A stretch of DNA of 44,258 nt from RUG11894 sp964344335 (GTDB taxonomy: Bacteria; Bacillota; Clostridia; Peptostreptococcales; Anaerovoracaceae). The DNA lies in the NCBI GenBank assembly GCA_964344335.1, contig CAYFMW010000009.1, forward strand, positions 1 through 44,258. Direction: 5' to 3'. Shown here one piece after another: positions 9,132-17,317 of the stretch; the first letter of the stretch is position 1; each line of letters starts with the position of its first letter. The notes beneath the pieces were generated by a model, which did no database searches, was not told where the DNA came from, and worked only from the letters and a program-made list of their open reading frames with translations. The translations under genes and the position numbers were made by a program.

Positions 9132-9509
9132 CTATACACTGAAAGCTCCGGGCGTATGCCTGATGTATGTCTTGCCGCCGCGTTCAAGCACCTCGACGAT
9201 ATCCATCCTGGGCGAATAATCAGCGCTCAGCCAAGGATGCAGCTTCATGTAGAGCATTGCCGACATAATCAACCTGCGCTGCTTAGCCTTCCCCACCGCA
9301 TCCCTCGGCATGCCGTAGTCCGTACGGCTCCTGTATTTTACTTCCACAAAACAAAGATGGCACTCGCCGAGGGCCACGATATCTATCTCCCCCGCCTTGC
9401 AGCGGAAATTTCGCTCAAGTATGCGCCAGCCCTTCCGCTCCAAAAACTCACAGGCCCTGTCCTCGCCGTATCTCCCCTTTTTCTGCTTTTTCGTCGCCCT
9501 TGCCTCCAT
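9132..9509 (-). CDS. yraN: YraN family (UPF0102) endonuclease-like protein
   Basis: A 125-residue member of UPF0102, with a Holliday-junction-resolvase-like nuclease fold. The core motif is visible: GEDRACEFLERKGW, then EIDIVALGECHLCFVEVKYR with the GEID...EVK acidic/Lys signature. Biological role is unproven; it commonly sits next to comM/dprA as here. The ATG has no Shine-Dalgarno upstream; instead a TAATAT/TATAAT -10 element lies only about 10-12 bp away, so transcription may start almost at the ATG. The 80 bp between it and the comM-like gene hold only that gene's ribosome site. Confidence 0.88.
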   Translation of the reverse strand: MEARATKKQKKGRYGEDRACEFLERKGWRILERNFRCKAGEIDIVALGECHLCFVEVKYRSRTDYGMPRDAVGKAKQRRLIMSAMLYMKLHPWLSADYSPRMDIVEVLERGGKTYIRHTPGAFSV

Positions 9510-9519
9510 ATTATTCCAT

Positions 9520-9548
9520 ATATTATATTATTTGCCATTATATGTCAA
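9520..9548 (-). promoter_or_regulatory. yraN promoter, very close to the start codon
   Basis: On the minus strand a perfect TTGACA (9548-9543) is followed 17 bp later by TAATAT (9525-9520), or 15 bp later by TATAAT (9527-9522). The expected transcription start (about 9513-9516) leaves only a few bases before the yraN ATG at 9509. Confidence 0.6.
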
Positions 9549-9564
9549 TGCTTAACTGGAATGC

Positions 9565-9598
9565 AAAAAGGGCCGCCCCTCTGCGGGGCGACCCTTTT
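9565..9598 (-). terminator. Intrinsic terminator after etfA
   Basis: Minus strand: AAAAGGGTCGCCCC, loop GCAG, AGGGGCGGCCCTTTTT, a long GC-rich stem ending in a T-run. It separates the bcd-etfB-etfA operon from yraN. Confidence 0.9.
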
Positions 9599-9615
9599 AA
9601 AACTTACAACTATCT

Positions 9616-10884
9616 TTAGAGCGCGGTTGCGAAGTTGTCCCACTCCTCGATTATCATGGGAATAACCTTATAGAGGTCACCCACGATGCCGAAGTCGGCG
9701 ATCTGGAAGATCGGAGCGTCGGGGTCCTTGTTGATAGCGACGATCAACTTGGAATCCTTCATTCCGGCCTGATGCTGAATTGCACCGGAGATGCCGCATG
9801 CGAAGTAGATCTCGGGCTTTACGGTCGTCCCTGTCTGACCTACCTGATGAGAGTGATCGATCCAGCCGGAATCGACGCATGCGCGGGAGGAACCCACAAC
9901 ACCGCCGACCTTATCGGCAAACTCTTTTATGAGATCAAAACCCTCCGGCCCGCCTAGCCCACGCCCGCCGGAGCAGATAATCTTAGCATCGGTGAGGGAA
10001 ACTCTTTCCTTGGCTTCCTTCACAATCTTGATAATCTTTGTCCTTATATCGCTCTCCGCGATTTCGGGCTTAACTCTTATAATCTCGCCCTTCGCGCCGG
10101 GAACTCTCTCGTTCCTCGACATAACGCCGGGGCGCACGGTGGACATCTGAGGTCTCGTGGTTCTGGTGACGATGGTCGCCATCAGGTTGCCGCCGAATGC
10201 CGGACGAGTCTGTTTGATGCACTTATCGTCGGGATCCTCTTCAGAGAGAGAATCGAGGTCCAAGGTGGTCTCCTTGCGGCAATAATCCTTATACTTTTCC
10301 AAGTCGACTTCAAGTCCGGTGCAGTCCGCAGTGAGTCCGACATTGGACCTGCCGGCTACGCGAGGAGCAAGATCGCGTCCGATATGGGTCGCGCCGTAAA
10401 GCACGATTTCGGGTTTATATGCATCGATTGCGTCGCAGATGACCTTAGTAAAACCGTCCGTTGTGTACTGCTCGAGCAGAGGATCCTCGATGAGGTAGAC
10501 GCCGTCGGCGCCGTACTCTATAGCCTCCTGGGCGAGCTCATCCATATTGTTGCCGACCATCAGCGCATAGCACTTCGTGCTGTCGCTGATATCTCTGGAA
10601 AGCCTGAGTCCGCAAGCTATGAGCTCCTTTGAAACTCCCATCAGCTTGCCGTCTCTGCACTCGGCAAAGACCCAAATGTCCTTGTAAGCGGAGAGATCTA
10701 CAGCTTCTCCCTCATCATCCTTGCTGATTGCCTCTACGGGGCACTTGCTTATACAAGCGGAGCAGGCCGTGCACTTTTCGTTGATTACAGCGTGTCCGTC
10801 CACCATATCTATGGCGTCGAAGGGGCATGCTTTAATGCACAATCTGCAGCCGATACATTTTTCCTTATCAATAATTACAGCCAT
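9616..10884 (-). CDS. etfA: Electron transfer flavoprotein alpha subunit with N-terminal 2[4Fe-4S] ferredoxin domain
   Basis: FAD-binding alpha subunit of an Etf heterodimer. At 422 residues it is longer than a plain EtfA (about 310-340) because the first 60 residues form a bacterial ferredoxin module with two cluster motifs, CIGCRLCIKACP (residues 9-20) and CTACSACISKCP. The rest is EtfA: an AMP-like N domain and the C-terminal FAD domain with SGGRGLGGPEGF and GQTGTTVKPEIYFACGISG. The same arrangement is known from CarE of the Acetobacterium caffeyl-CoA reductase complex, an electron-bifurcating enzyme. Last gene of acd-etfB-etfA, followed by a strong terminator. Confidence 0.94.
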   Translation of the reverse strand: MAVIIDKEKCIGCRLCIKACPFDAIDMVDGHAVINEKCTACSACISKCPVEAISKDDEGEAVDLSAYKDIWVFAECRDGKLMGVSKELIACGLRLSRDISDSTKCYALMVGNNMDELAQEAIEYGADGVYLIEDPLLEQYTTDGFTKVICDAIDAYKPEIVLYGATHIGRDLAPRVAGRSNVGLTADCTGLEVDLEKYKDYCRKETTLDLDSLSEEDPDDKCIKQTRPAFGGNLMATIVTRTTRPQMSTVRPGVMSRNERVPGAKGEIIRVKPEIAESDIRTKIIKIVKEAKERVSLTDAKIICSGGRGLGGPEGFDLIKEFADKVGGVVGSSRACVDSGWIDHSHQVGQTGTTVKPEIYFACGISGAIQHQAGMKDSKLIVAINKDPDAPIFQIADFGIVGDLYKVIPMIIEEWDNFATAL

Positions 10885-10903
10885 TGTATTTCCTCCTTAT
10901 GCA

Positions 10904-11704
10904 CTATATTGCGTGCTTTTCCTTCAGTTTTCCAAGCAGGTTCTTGGCCTGTTCGCGTTCGTCCTCTCCCTTTACGAGCTGACCGGGGGCCTTGGGAGCG
11001 GGTGTGAAGGAGCGGAATACCACCGTCGGGGAAGCCTCAAGACCGACCTTGCTGAGGTCGCATCCGCACTCCTTGGCGTTCTTAACGGTTATGGGGGCAT
11101 CATCGGCACAAGCCTTCACTATGCCGCTTATAGTCATATATCTCGGCTGGTTCAGCTCCTTGATGCAGGTGAGCATGCAAGGTGTGTTGAGCTTTATAAT
11201 CTCGTATCCGTCCTCGAGTTGCCTATTGACCGTCAATTCCTTATTGTCCTCGGAAATATCGAACTCCTGGACATAAGTGACCTGCGGCAGGTGCAGCTTC
11301 TCGGCAATCTGCGGTCCTACCTGAGCGGTATCTCCGTCGATGGCCTGTCTGCCAGCAAATATCATATCGAAATCTCCGATGCTCGCGATCAGAGAAGTAA
11401 TCGCGTTGGATGTCGCCCAGGTGTCCGAGCCGCCCACAGCTCTGTCGGAGAGCAGGAAGCACTCGTCGGCACCCATCGCGAGGCACTCTATGAGCATATC
11501 CTTAGCCTGCGGGGGACCCATGCATACCACGGTGACCACAGTCTCGGGATACTTGTCTTTAAGCAGTAAAGCTTCTTCGAGCGCGTTTGCATCATCCGGA
11601 TTGAGGATGCTGGGAACACCTTCACGAATTATGGTGTTTCTTACGGGGTCGATCCTGACTTCGCTCGTATCCGGCACCTGCTTTGCGCATACAATAACTC
11701 TCAT
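10904..11704 (-). CDS. etfB: Electron transfer flavoprotein beta subunit
   Basis: Partner of EtfA, 266 residues, normal length. It begins MRVIVCAKQVPDTSEV, a standard EtfB start, and contains the AMP/FAD-binding region with VVTVVCMGPPQA and FAGRQAIDGDTAQVGPQIAE. In bifurcating Etfs the beta subunit carries the bifurcating FAD in place of AMP; the sequence cannot settle this without alignment, but the partner gene's ferredoxin domain makes it likely. Located 18 bp downstream of the acyl-CoA dehydrogenase gene and 19 bp upstream of etfA, with AGGAGG ribosome sites. Confidence 0.95.
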   Translation of the reverse strand: MRVIVCAKQVPDTSEVRIDPVRNTIIREGVPSILNPDDANALEEALLLKDKYPETVVTVVCMGPPQAKDMLIECLAMGADECFLLSDRAVGGSDTWATSNAITSLIASIGDFDMIFAGRQAIDGDTAQVGPQIAEKLHLPQVTYVQEFDISEDNKELTVNRQLEDGYEIIKLNTPCMLTCIKELNQPRYMTISGIVKACADDAPITVKNAKECGCDLSKVGLEASPTVVFRSFTPAPKAPGQLVKGEDEREQAKNLLGKLKEKHAI

Positions 11705-11722
11705 CTTTTTACCTCCTATAGC

Positions 11723-12862
11723 CTATTTAAACAGAGCTGCGGAGATTACCATCTTCTGAACCTCGGTGGTACCCTCGTAAATCTCTGTGATCTTTGCGTC
11801 TCTCATCATGCGCTCAACCGGATAATCGGTGGTGTAACCGTATCCGCCGTGGAGCTGAACAGCCTTGGTAGTGACATACATTGCCGTTTCGGATGCGAAG
11901 TACTTGGCCATGGCCGCATCCGCACTGTAAGGCATCTTGTTATCCTTCTTAAAGGCCGCACTGTATATCAGAAGCCTCGAAGCTTCAATCCTCGTCTTCA
12001 TCTCCGCAGTCTCAAAAGCCAGAGCCTGGAACTTGTTCAGGGTTCTGCCGAACTGCTTTCTGGACTTCATGTATTCGACGGTTACATCGAGCGCACCCTG
12101 AGCGATTCCAAGAGCCTGAGCGGCGATTCCTATGCGGCCGCCGTCCAGAGTCTGCATGGCAATTCTGAAGCCCCTGCCGACTTCACCGAGCAGGTTCTCC
12201 TTGGGGACTATGCAATCCTCAAAGATGAGCTCCGTCGTCGAAGATGCATGTATGCCGAGCTTATCCTCGGTCTTTCCGATTGAAAATCCGGGGAAATCTT
12301 TCTCAACTATAAAGGCTGAAATTCCGTGATTTCCCTTGCTCTTATCTGTCATTGCGAAAACTATGAAAACATCCGCGTATCCGCCGTTCGTTATGAATAC
12401 CTTCGCGCCGTTTAAAAGCCAATGATCGCCCATATCGACAGCCTTCGTCTGTTGTCCGGATGCATCGGTACCCGCGTCCGGTTCGGTGAGTCCGAATGCT
12501 CCGAGCTTCCTGCCTGAAAGCAGGTCGGGCAGATACTTCTTCTTCTGCTCTTCAGTGCCGTATTCAAATATCGGCCAGCAGCACAGGGATGTATGAGCGG
12601 AAACTATTACGCCTGTTGAAGCGCAAACTCTCGAAAGCTCCTCGACCGTTATCGCATACGAGATGTTGTCCGAGCCGCCTCCGCCATACTCCATCGGAAA
12701 AGGAACGCCCAACATTCCGAGCTTTGCCATCTTTTCGACATTCTCTACAGGGAATCTGTGTTCCTTATCGATGTCGGCAGCGATAGGTTCAACTTCATTA
12801 ATGGCGAACTTCCTCACCAACTCTCTTACTTTCTCTTGCTCTTTCGATAATTGAAAGTTCAT
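11723..12862 (-). CDS. bcd: Acyl-CoA dehydrogenase (butyryl-CoA dehydrogenase type)
   Basis: FAD-dependent acyl-CoA dehydrogenase of 379 residues, the typical short-chain length. Signature blocks: GAFGLTEPDAGTDASG, FITNGGYADVFIVFA, RKQFGRTLNKFQ, QLHGGYGYTTDYPVER, and the catalytic Glu in ITEIYEGTTEVQK near the C terminus. With EtfAB downstream it would reduce an enoyl-CoA (probably crotonyl-CoA) with NADH, coupled to ferredoxin reduction. Substrate is inferred from family and context; isovaleryl- or other short acyl-CoAs remain possible. AAAGGAGG precedes the ATG, and a repeated promoter region plus a leader hairpin lie upstream. Confidence 0.92.
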   Translation of the reverse strand: MNFQLSKEQEKVRELVRKFAINEVEPIAADIDKEHRFPVENVEKMAKLGMLGVPFPMEYGGGGSDNISYAITVEELSRVCASTGVIVSAHTSLCCWPIFEYGTEEQKKKYLPDLLSGRKLGAFGLTEPDAGTDASGQQTKAVDMGDHWLLNGAKVFITNGGYADVFIVFAMTDKSKGNHGISAFIVEKDFPGFSIGKTEDKLGIHASSTTELIFEDCIVPKENLLGEVGRGFRIAMQTLDGGRIGIAAQALGIAQGALDVTVEYMKSRKQFGRTLNKFQALAFETAEMKTRIEASRLLIYSAAFKKDNKMPYSADAAMAKYFASETAMYVTTKAVQLHGGYGYTTDYPVERMMRDAKITEIYEGTTEVQKMVISAALFK

Positions 12863-12885
12863 TCTCTTGCCTCCTTTATTTTAGT

Positions 12886-12908
12886 GAGAGCATATTAAAT
12901 ATGCCCTC
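12886..12908 (-). promoter_or_regulatory. Hairpin in the bcd mRNA leader next to the ribosome site
   Basis: Minus strand GAGGGCATAT, loop TTA, ATATGCTCTC: ten base pairs with one G-U. It sits about 9 nt upstream of the AGGAGG of bcd. No T-run follows, so it looks like a translation or stability element rather than a terminator. Confidence 0.5.
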
Positions 12909-12970
12909 ATGTTGACCTTTTTTTGAGAGACAGGCATAAAAACATGAAGATGCCGAAGTCTCCATACACT

Positions 12971-12999
12971 ATTAAACAATATTTTCACAAACTTTGCAA
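12971..12999 (-). promoter_or_regulatory. Probable promoter of the bcd-etfB-etfA operon
   Basis: Minus strand TTGCAA (12999-12994), 17-bp spacer, TTTAAT (12976-12971). The -35, spacer and first bases of the -10 coincide with one copy of a 25-bp direct repeat, so the repeat covers polymerase contact sites. Confidence 0.5.
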
Positions 13000-13030
13000 T
13001 AGGAATAAACAAATTTTTCACAAACTTTGC
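12973..13030 (-). repeat. Two 25-bp direct repeats upstream of bcd
   Basis: Copies at 12973-12997 and 13006-13030 match at 23 of 25 positions and start 33 bp apart, close to three helical turns. On the minus strand each reads GCAAAGTTTGTGAAAA.. then TTGTTTA. Inside each copy, (A/T)TTGT recurs about one turn apart. This looks like a tandem operator for a redox or metabolic regulator; it does not fit the inverted Rex consensus. Confidence 0.55.
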
Positions 13031-13043
13031 TATAAACTCGACA

Positions 13044-14252
13044 TTATTTATCGCTTGCGCGCGAAATCAGCGTAATCTCGGCGGAGTCCACCGCTTCTTG
13101 AACTAATTTTTCTGCTTCAAGTCTGCTTTCAGACTCTAAGATTCGCGCCAGTTTCGGCTTGGTTACCGGTCTCTTGGGAAGAAAGACGCTGCAGGAGTCC
13201 TCATACGGGAGTATCGAAGTTTCGAAAGTTCCTATCTCTTCGGCTATCTCCATGATCCTCACCTTATCCATGGCTATGAGCGGCCTCATGACGGGCATAT
13301 TCACCGCCGCATCGGTTACGACGAGCGATTCGGCAGTCTGGCTTGCGACCTGTCCCAGGCTCTCCCCTGTTACAAGCATCATTGCGTCGTTCTTCTCGGC
13401 GAGCGTTTCGGCTATCTTCATCATAAAGCGGCGCATATGTATCGTCATTTCTTCTTCCGGGCAGTTTTGAATTATCTGCTCCTGGATCGGCAGCAGGTTT
13501 ACACTGAACAGTTTAATTCTCCCGCAGTAATCGCTCAGAATCTCCGCAAGATGCTTAACTTTCTCGAAAGCCCGCTCGGATGTATAGGGATAGGAGTGGA
13601 AATGAACCGCATCGATGTTCATTCCCCGATGAGACATCAAAAATGCGGCGACGGGCGAGTCTATGCCGCCTGAAAGCAGCACCATGCCCCTGCCGTTGGA
13701 ACCCAATGGCAGCCCTCCGAATCCGGGGAACTTTTCTTCGTAAATGTATGCAAAACCTCTCCGCACGCTCACATAGAGCCTGCAGTCCGGATCGTGGACA
13801 TCGACAGAGAGAACTTTGCAAGCTTTAAGCACACTCGCGCCTACGATTCGCGCAATCTGCGGAGACTGCAGCTCGAAGCTCTTGTCCGAACGCTTGGCCT
13901 CAACCTTAAAAGTCTTTATATCCCGACGACTTATGATGCCGTTCATGACATCGACCGCGACCTCTCCGATTAACTGCATAACTTCCTCGGCATCCATACC
14001 GTCGATGGGTATCTCCAGAGCCGGACTCAATGAATCAACCCCGAATACTCTGCCTACGCGCTTTACAATCTCGCTCTGAGGAATTTCCTTGCCCGCGCGG
14101 ACCATTATAAGACCGTCCGCACGCTCCACCTCTATGTCGCCAAGATCGCTTATCTTCTTTTTTATGCGCTGTACCAGCATGCGCTCAAAAAAGGGCTTGT
14201 TTTTCCCCTTGAGAGCGCTCTCGCCGCAGCGGACTATATATACCTTTTGCAT
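13044..14252 (-). CDS. thiI: tRNA 4-thiouridine synthase ThiI
   Basis: Adenylates U8 of tRNA and transfers sulfur from a cysteine desulfurase; in some organisms it also serves thiazole synthesis. The 402 residues comprise an N-terminal ferredoxin-like region, a THUMP domain (about 60-165), and the PP-loop pyrophosphatase domain with LLSGGIDSPVAAFLM. The C-terminal rhodanese domain of the E. coli enzyme is absent, as in most Firmicutes, where a NifS-type desulfurase hands over sulfur directly. The nifS-like gene lies 28 bp upstream in the same direction, which supports this partnership. Confidence 0.95.
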   Translation of the reverse strand: MQKVYIVRCGESALKGKNKPFFERMLVQRIKKKISDLGDIEVERADGLIMVRAGKEIPQSEIVKRVGRVFGVDSLSPALEIPIDGMDAEEVMQLIGEVAVDVMNGIISRRDIKTFKVEAKRSDKSFELQSPQIARIVGASVLKACKVLSVDVHDPDCRLYVSVRRGFAYIYEEKFPGFGGLPLGSNGRGMVLLSGGIDSPVAAFLMSHRGMNIDAVHFHSYPYTSERAFEKVKHLAEILSDYCGRIKLFSVNLLPIQEQIIQNCPEEEMTIHMRRFMMKIAETLAEKNDAMMLVTGESLGQVASQTAESLVVTDAAVNMPVMRPLIAMDKVRIMEIAEEIGTFETSILPYEDSCSVFLPKRPVTKPKLARILESESRLEAEKLVQEAVDSAEITLISRASDK

Positions 14253-14280
14253 ATCTTCTCCAAATTCGGCTCAGGTCCGA

Positions 14281-15447
14281 TCAGGCCTTTCGGGAGCTGA
14301 AAGTCCTCCGCAGTTTTCTCTGACTCATAACCGCCGCCCTCAATTTATCTGCCACATAATCCATCTGAGCAAGGCTGTTATCCTCGCTGAAGGAAAAGCG
14401 TATAGCTCCTTCTATCTCCTCCTGAGAAAGCCCCATTGCGGACAGTACATGGCTACCCCTGCTCCTCGAAGAACAGGCCGAGCCCGTCGAAACATAAATT
14501 CCCTCCGCTTCGAGGCTGTGAAGCAGCACCTCCCCGCGGCAGCCCAAAAAGCTTATATTCAATATGGAAGGCAGGCTGTCTTCAGGCGTATTTACGCGGA
14601 CATCTGCGATATTGTTCAGTATGAGGCCCTTAAGGTAATCCTTTACGCCGGCCAGATGCGCTACGCGCTCCGCGCCGGCCCTTTCCGCGAGCCTCACCGC
14701 CTCGCCGAAACCCGCTATCGCAGGCAGATTTTCTGTGCCCGAACGAAAGCCGGACTCCTGATTTCCTCCAAGAAGCAGGGCGGGAAGCTGAAGTCCCCTC
14801 CTGATGTACAGGGCGCCTACCCCCTTGCTCGCATGAAACTTGTGCCCTGAAAGACTCATAACATCGACTTTTATCCTGCCGACATTACAATCCGCCTTTG
14901 TAAAGCTCTGTATGGCATCCGTATGCAGTATTGCGTCCTTAGCCACCGTTCGCAGTTCGTCCGCAATCTCTGCAATCGGAAAGATCGTGCCCACTTCGTT
15001 GTTGGCGTGCATCACGCTCACGAGCACGGTGTCCTCGCTCAGAGCCTCCCTGAATGCATCCATATCGAAGCTGCAGTCGGATTTAACCGGGAGATATATC
15101 GCATCGGCGCTATCTCTTTCCAGATATTCCACATTGCGCAGAACCGACGAGTGCTCGGCGAGCGTGGTGATTACCCTGCGCCCCCTCCTTTTCATGGAAT
15201 TCCATGCAGATCTTATAGCCGTAGTATTGCTTTCGGTTCCGCAGGAAGTAAAATATATCTCGTCCGAGGATGCCCCTATTGCCGATGCCAGAAGGCTCCT
15301 CGCGTTTTCCATAATCTTTTCCGCCTTCAGACCCATTCTATGCAAAGACGAAGGATTGCCAAAATCCTCCGTCATCGTCTTTGCCATAATCTCCACGACT
15401 TCGGGTGCAACTTTCGTCGTAGCGCTGTTGTCTAAATATACAAACAT
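14281..15447 (-). CDS. nifS: Cysteine desulfurase (NifS/IscS-like, ThiI partner)
   Basis: PLP enzyme that strips sulfur from cysteine as a protein persulfide. The 388-residue protein begins with the family start YLDNSATTKVAPEV, has the PLP lysine in SLSGHKFHASKGVG, and the catalytic cysteine in VSTGSACSSRSRGSHV, an active-site loop of group I desulfurases. Placed between rny and thiI, it resembles the NifZ-ThiI pair of Bacillus, so the main task is probably sulfur supply for tRNA thiolation; Fe-S assembly cannot be excluded. The gap to rny is one base, so it is cotranscribed with it. Confidence 0.93.
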   Translation of the reverse strand: MFVYLDNSATTKVAPEVVEIMAKTMTEDFGNPSSLHRMGLKAEKIMENARSLLASAIGASSDEIYFTSCGTESNTTAIRSAWNSMKRRGRRVITTLAEHSSVLRNVEYLERDSADAIYLPVKSDCSFDMDAFREALSEDTVLVSVMHANNEVGTIFPIAEIADELRTVAKDAILHTDAIQSFTKADCNVGRIKVDVMSLSGHKFHASKGVGALYIRRGLQLPALLLGGNQESGFRSGTENLPAIAGFGEAVRLAERAGAERVAHLAGVKDYLKGLILNNIADVRVNTPEDSLPSILNISFLGCRGEVLLHSLEAEGIYVSTGSACSSRSRGSHVLSAMGLSQEEIEGAIRFSFSEDNSLAQMDYVADKLRAAVMSQRKLRRTFSSRKA

Positions 15448-15448
15448 C

Positions 15449-16984
15449 TTACTTGGCGTAATCCACCGCCCTCGTCTCCCTGATTACATTCACCTTTATC
15501 TGGCCGGGATATTCGAGCTCGCTCTCTATCTTCTGCGAGATTTCCCTCGCGAGCAGAGCCATGGAATCGTCGTTTACCTCGTCGGGGCAGGCAATTATCC
15601 TTATCTCGCGCCCCGCCTGAATGGCGAAGGATTTCTCCACGCCGGGAGTAGTATTTGCAATCTCTTCGAGGTTCTGAAGCCTCTTGATGTAAGTATCAAG
15701 AGTCTCTCTTCTGGCACCCGGTCTTGCCGCCGAGAGCGCGTCTGCAGCAGCGACCAGAATGGCCTCGGCGCTCTTGGGCTCGTAATCCCCGTGATGAGCC
15801 GCCATTGCGTCTATGACGGTCTCGGACTCCTTATACTTGCGCAGAACATCTATGCCGATGTCGACATGGGTGCCCTGAAGTTCGTGGTCCAGAGCCTTTC
15901 CGATGTCATGGAGCAAGCCTGCACGCTGCGCAAGCTTTACATTCATCCCCAGCTCGCCCGCCATCAGCCCCGCCAGATGCGCAACTTCCTTGGAATGCTG
16001 AAGAATATTTTGTCCGTAACTCGTGCGGTATCTGAGTCTTCCAAGCAGCTTAATCAACTCAGGATGCAGGTTGTGAATACCCATCTCGAAGGTCGCGGTT
16101 TCGCCCTCCTCCTTGATTATCCTGTTGACATCCTTCTCCGCCTTCTCGACGGTCTCCTCTATCCTCGCCGGATGAATCCGCCCGTCCACTATCAATTTCT
16201 CAAGGGCAACTCTGGCGATTTCTCTCCTCACGGGATCGAATGCGGATAGTATAACGGCTTCGGGGGTATCGTCGATTATGAGGTCGACGCCTGTAGCAGT
16301 CTCTATTGCCCTTATGTTGCGGCCTTCTCTGCCTATTATGCGGCCCTTCATCTCATCGTTCGGAAGAGGAACAACGGAGACGGTGGTCTCGGCCACCTGA
16401 TCCGCCGCGCAACGCTGAATGGCGCCGGTTATAATTTCCCGCGCCTTTCTGTCCGCCTCTTCCTTGGCATTGGATTCTATTTCCTTTATCATGATGGACG
16501 CATCTCTGCGCACATCCTTCTCTATGCTCTGCAGCAGCAGCTCCTTGGCCTCTTCGGCGGTATAGCCTGAGATCCTTTCGAGCTCCGCTATCTGCCTTTC
16601 TATAAAACCCTCAAGTTCCGCTTCCTTTTCGGATATGGCCTGCTGCCTCGCGCTTACATTCTCTTCTTTTTGTTCTATGTTTTCTATCTTCCTGTCCAGA
16701 GATTCTTCTTTCTGGACCAGCCTGCGCTCCGTCTTTTTGAGCTCTTCTTTGCGTTCGCGAATATCTCTTTCCGCATCCTGTTTTATCGAATGGGCCTCCG
16801 CTCTGGCCTCAGCCAGGGTCTCCTTGCGAAGTGCCTCGGAACGGTTTTCTGCATCCAAAATTAGATTTTTTGCTTGAGTCTCAGCGCTGCCGATTGTCTT
16901 TTCGGCAGAATTCTTTCGGATGATATAACCTACAAGTATTCCAACTGCAAGAGAAGCGACGGCGGCAATAATTATTTCTAACAT
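15449..16984 (-). CDS. rny: Ribonuclease Y
   Basis: Membrane-anchored endoribonuclease that starts mRNA decay in many Firmicutes. The 511 residues show an N-terminal membrane helix (about 2-22), a long charged coiled coil rich in Glu, Lys and Arg (about 30-190), a KH domain with GRIIGREGRNIRAIE, and an HD domain with the metal pair in LLHDIGKALDHE. The length is standard. AGGAGG precedes the ATG by 7 nt. It heads the run rny-nifS-thiI, with a promoter about 110 bp upstream. Confidence 0.96.
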   Translation of the reverse strand: MLEIIIAAVASLAVGILVGYIIRKNSAEKTIGSAETQAKNLILDAENRSEALRKETLAEARAEAHSIKQDAERDIRERKEELKKTERRLVQKEESLDRKIENIEQKEENVSARQQAISEKEAELEGFIERQIAELERISGYTAEEAKELLLQSIEKDVRRDASIMIKEIESNAKEEADRKAREIITGAIQRCAADQVAETTVSVVPLPNDEMKGRIIGREGRNIRAIETATGVDLIIDDTPEAVILSAFDPVRREIARVALEKLIVDGRIHPARIEETVEKAEKDVNRIIKEEGETATFEMGIHNLHPELIKLLGRLRYRTSYGQNILQHSKEVAHLAGLMAGELGMNVKLAQRAGLLHDIGKALDHELQGTHVDIGIDVLRKYKESETVIDAMAAHHGDYEPKSAEAILVAAADALSAARPGARRETLDTYIKRLQNLEEIANTTPGVEKSFAIQAGREIRIIACPDEVNDDSMALLAREISQKIESELEYPGQIKVNVIRETRAVDYAK

Positions 16985-17230
16985 TGTGCGCCTCCTCTGC
17001 GTTCAGTGTTGTTTAATTTTCCGACATGAATATAAAAAACAGTATATATATGCAAGTGAGAAAATTATTTCTGTATAAAAGTTTACATATTATTCTACAA
17101 TGCCGCCCCGCCTTTTGTAAAGTCAATATTTTTTGCAAGAAAAGCGACAAGTTTTTAGTACAGGCACACAAAGCTCTGCCCCTCGAACTGGCTCCGGCGC
17201 AGAATCCCAATATTGAATAAAAACTCAAAG
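16985..17230. other. Intergenic region upstream of rny
   Basis: This AT-rich stretch holds the rny promoter and leader. The short open frames on both strands (such as 17026-17220 plus and 17013-17228 minus) lack ribosome sites and resemble no family, so I read no gene here. No riboswitch fold was recognised. Confidence 0.6.
17092..17121 (-). promoter_or_regulatory. Probable rny promoter
   Basis: Minus strand TTTACA (17121-17116), 18-bp spacer, TAGAAT (17097-17092). A TTGACT overlaps just upstream but its spacing to the same -10 would be 23 bp, too long. The predicted leader is about 100 nt. Confidence 0.5.
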
Positions 17231-17264
17231 AAAAAGCCTCGGCGAATTTTTCGCCGAGGCTTTT
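17231..17264. terminator. Bidirectional intrinsic terminator after the CoA-transferase operon
   Basis: GCCTCGGCGAA/TTCGCCGAGGC, an 11-bp stem flanked by an A-run on one side and a T-run on the other, so it can work on either strand. It follows the CoA-transferase beta gene on the minus strand. Confidence 0.88.
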
Positions 17265-17317
17265 AATCGATAAATATTTTCCGAAGAAAGCTTAAAAGTC
17301 CTTCAGTTTGCTATATC

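Noticed and set aside
6391..9509. dprA-comM-yraN as a competence island or mobile region
   Set aside because: This set is ordinary core chromosome in Firmicutes, with no integrase, repeats or composition shift at its borders.
12973..13030. Rex operators upstream of bcd
   Set aside because: The copies are direct repeats; the second half needed for the inverted TTGTGAA/TTCACAA Rex palindrome is absent.
17013..17228. Small open frames on both strands upstream of rny
   Set aside because: No ribosome sites, no family resemblance, and they overlap the rny promoter region.
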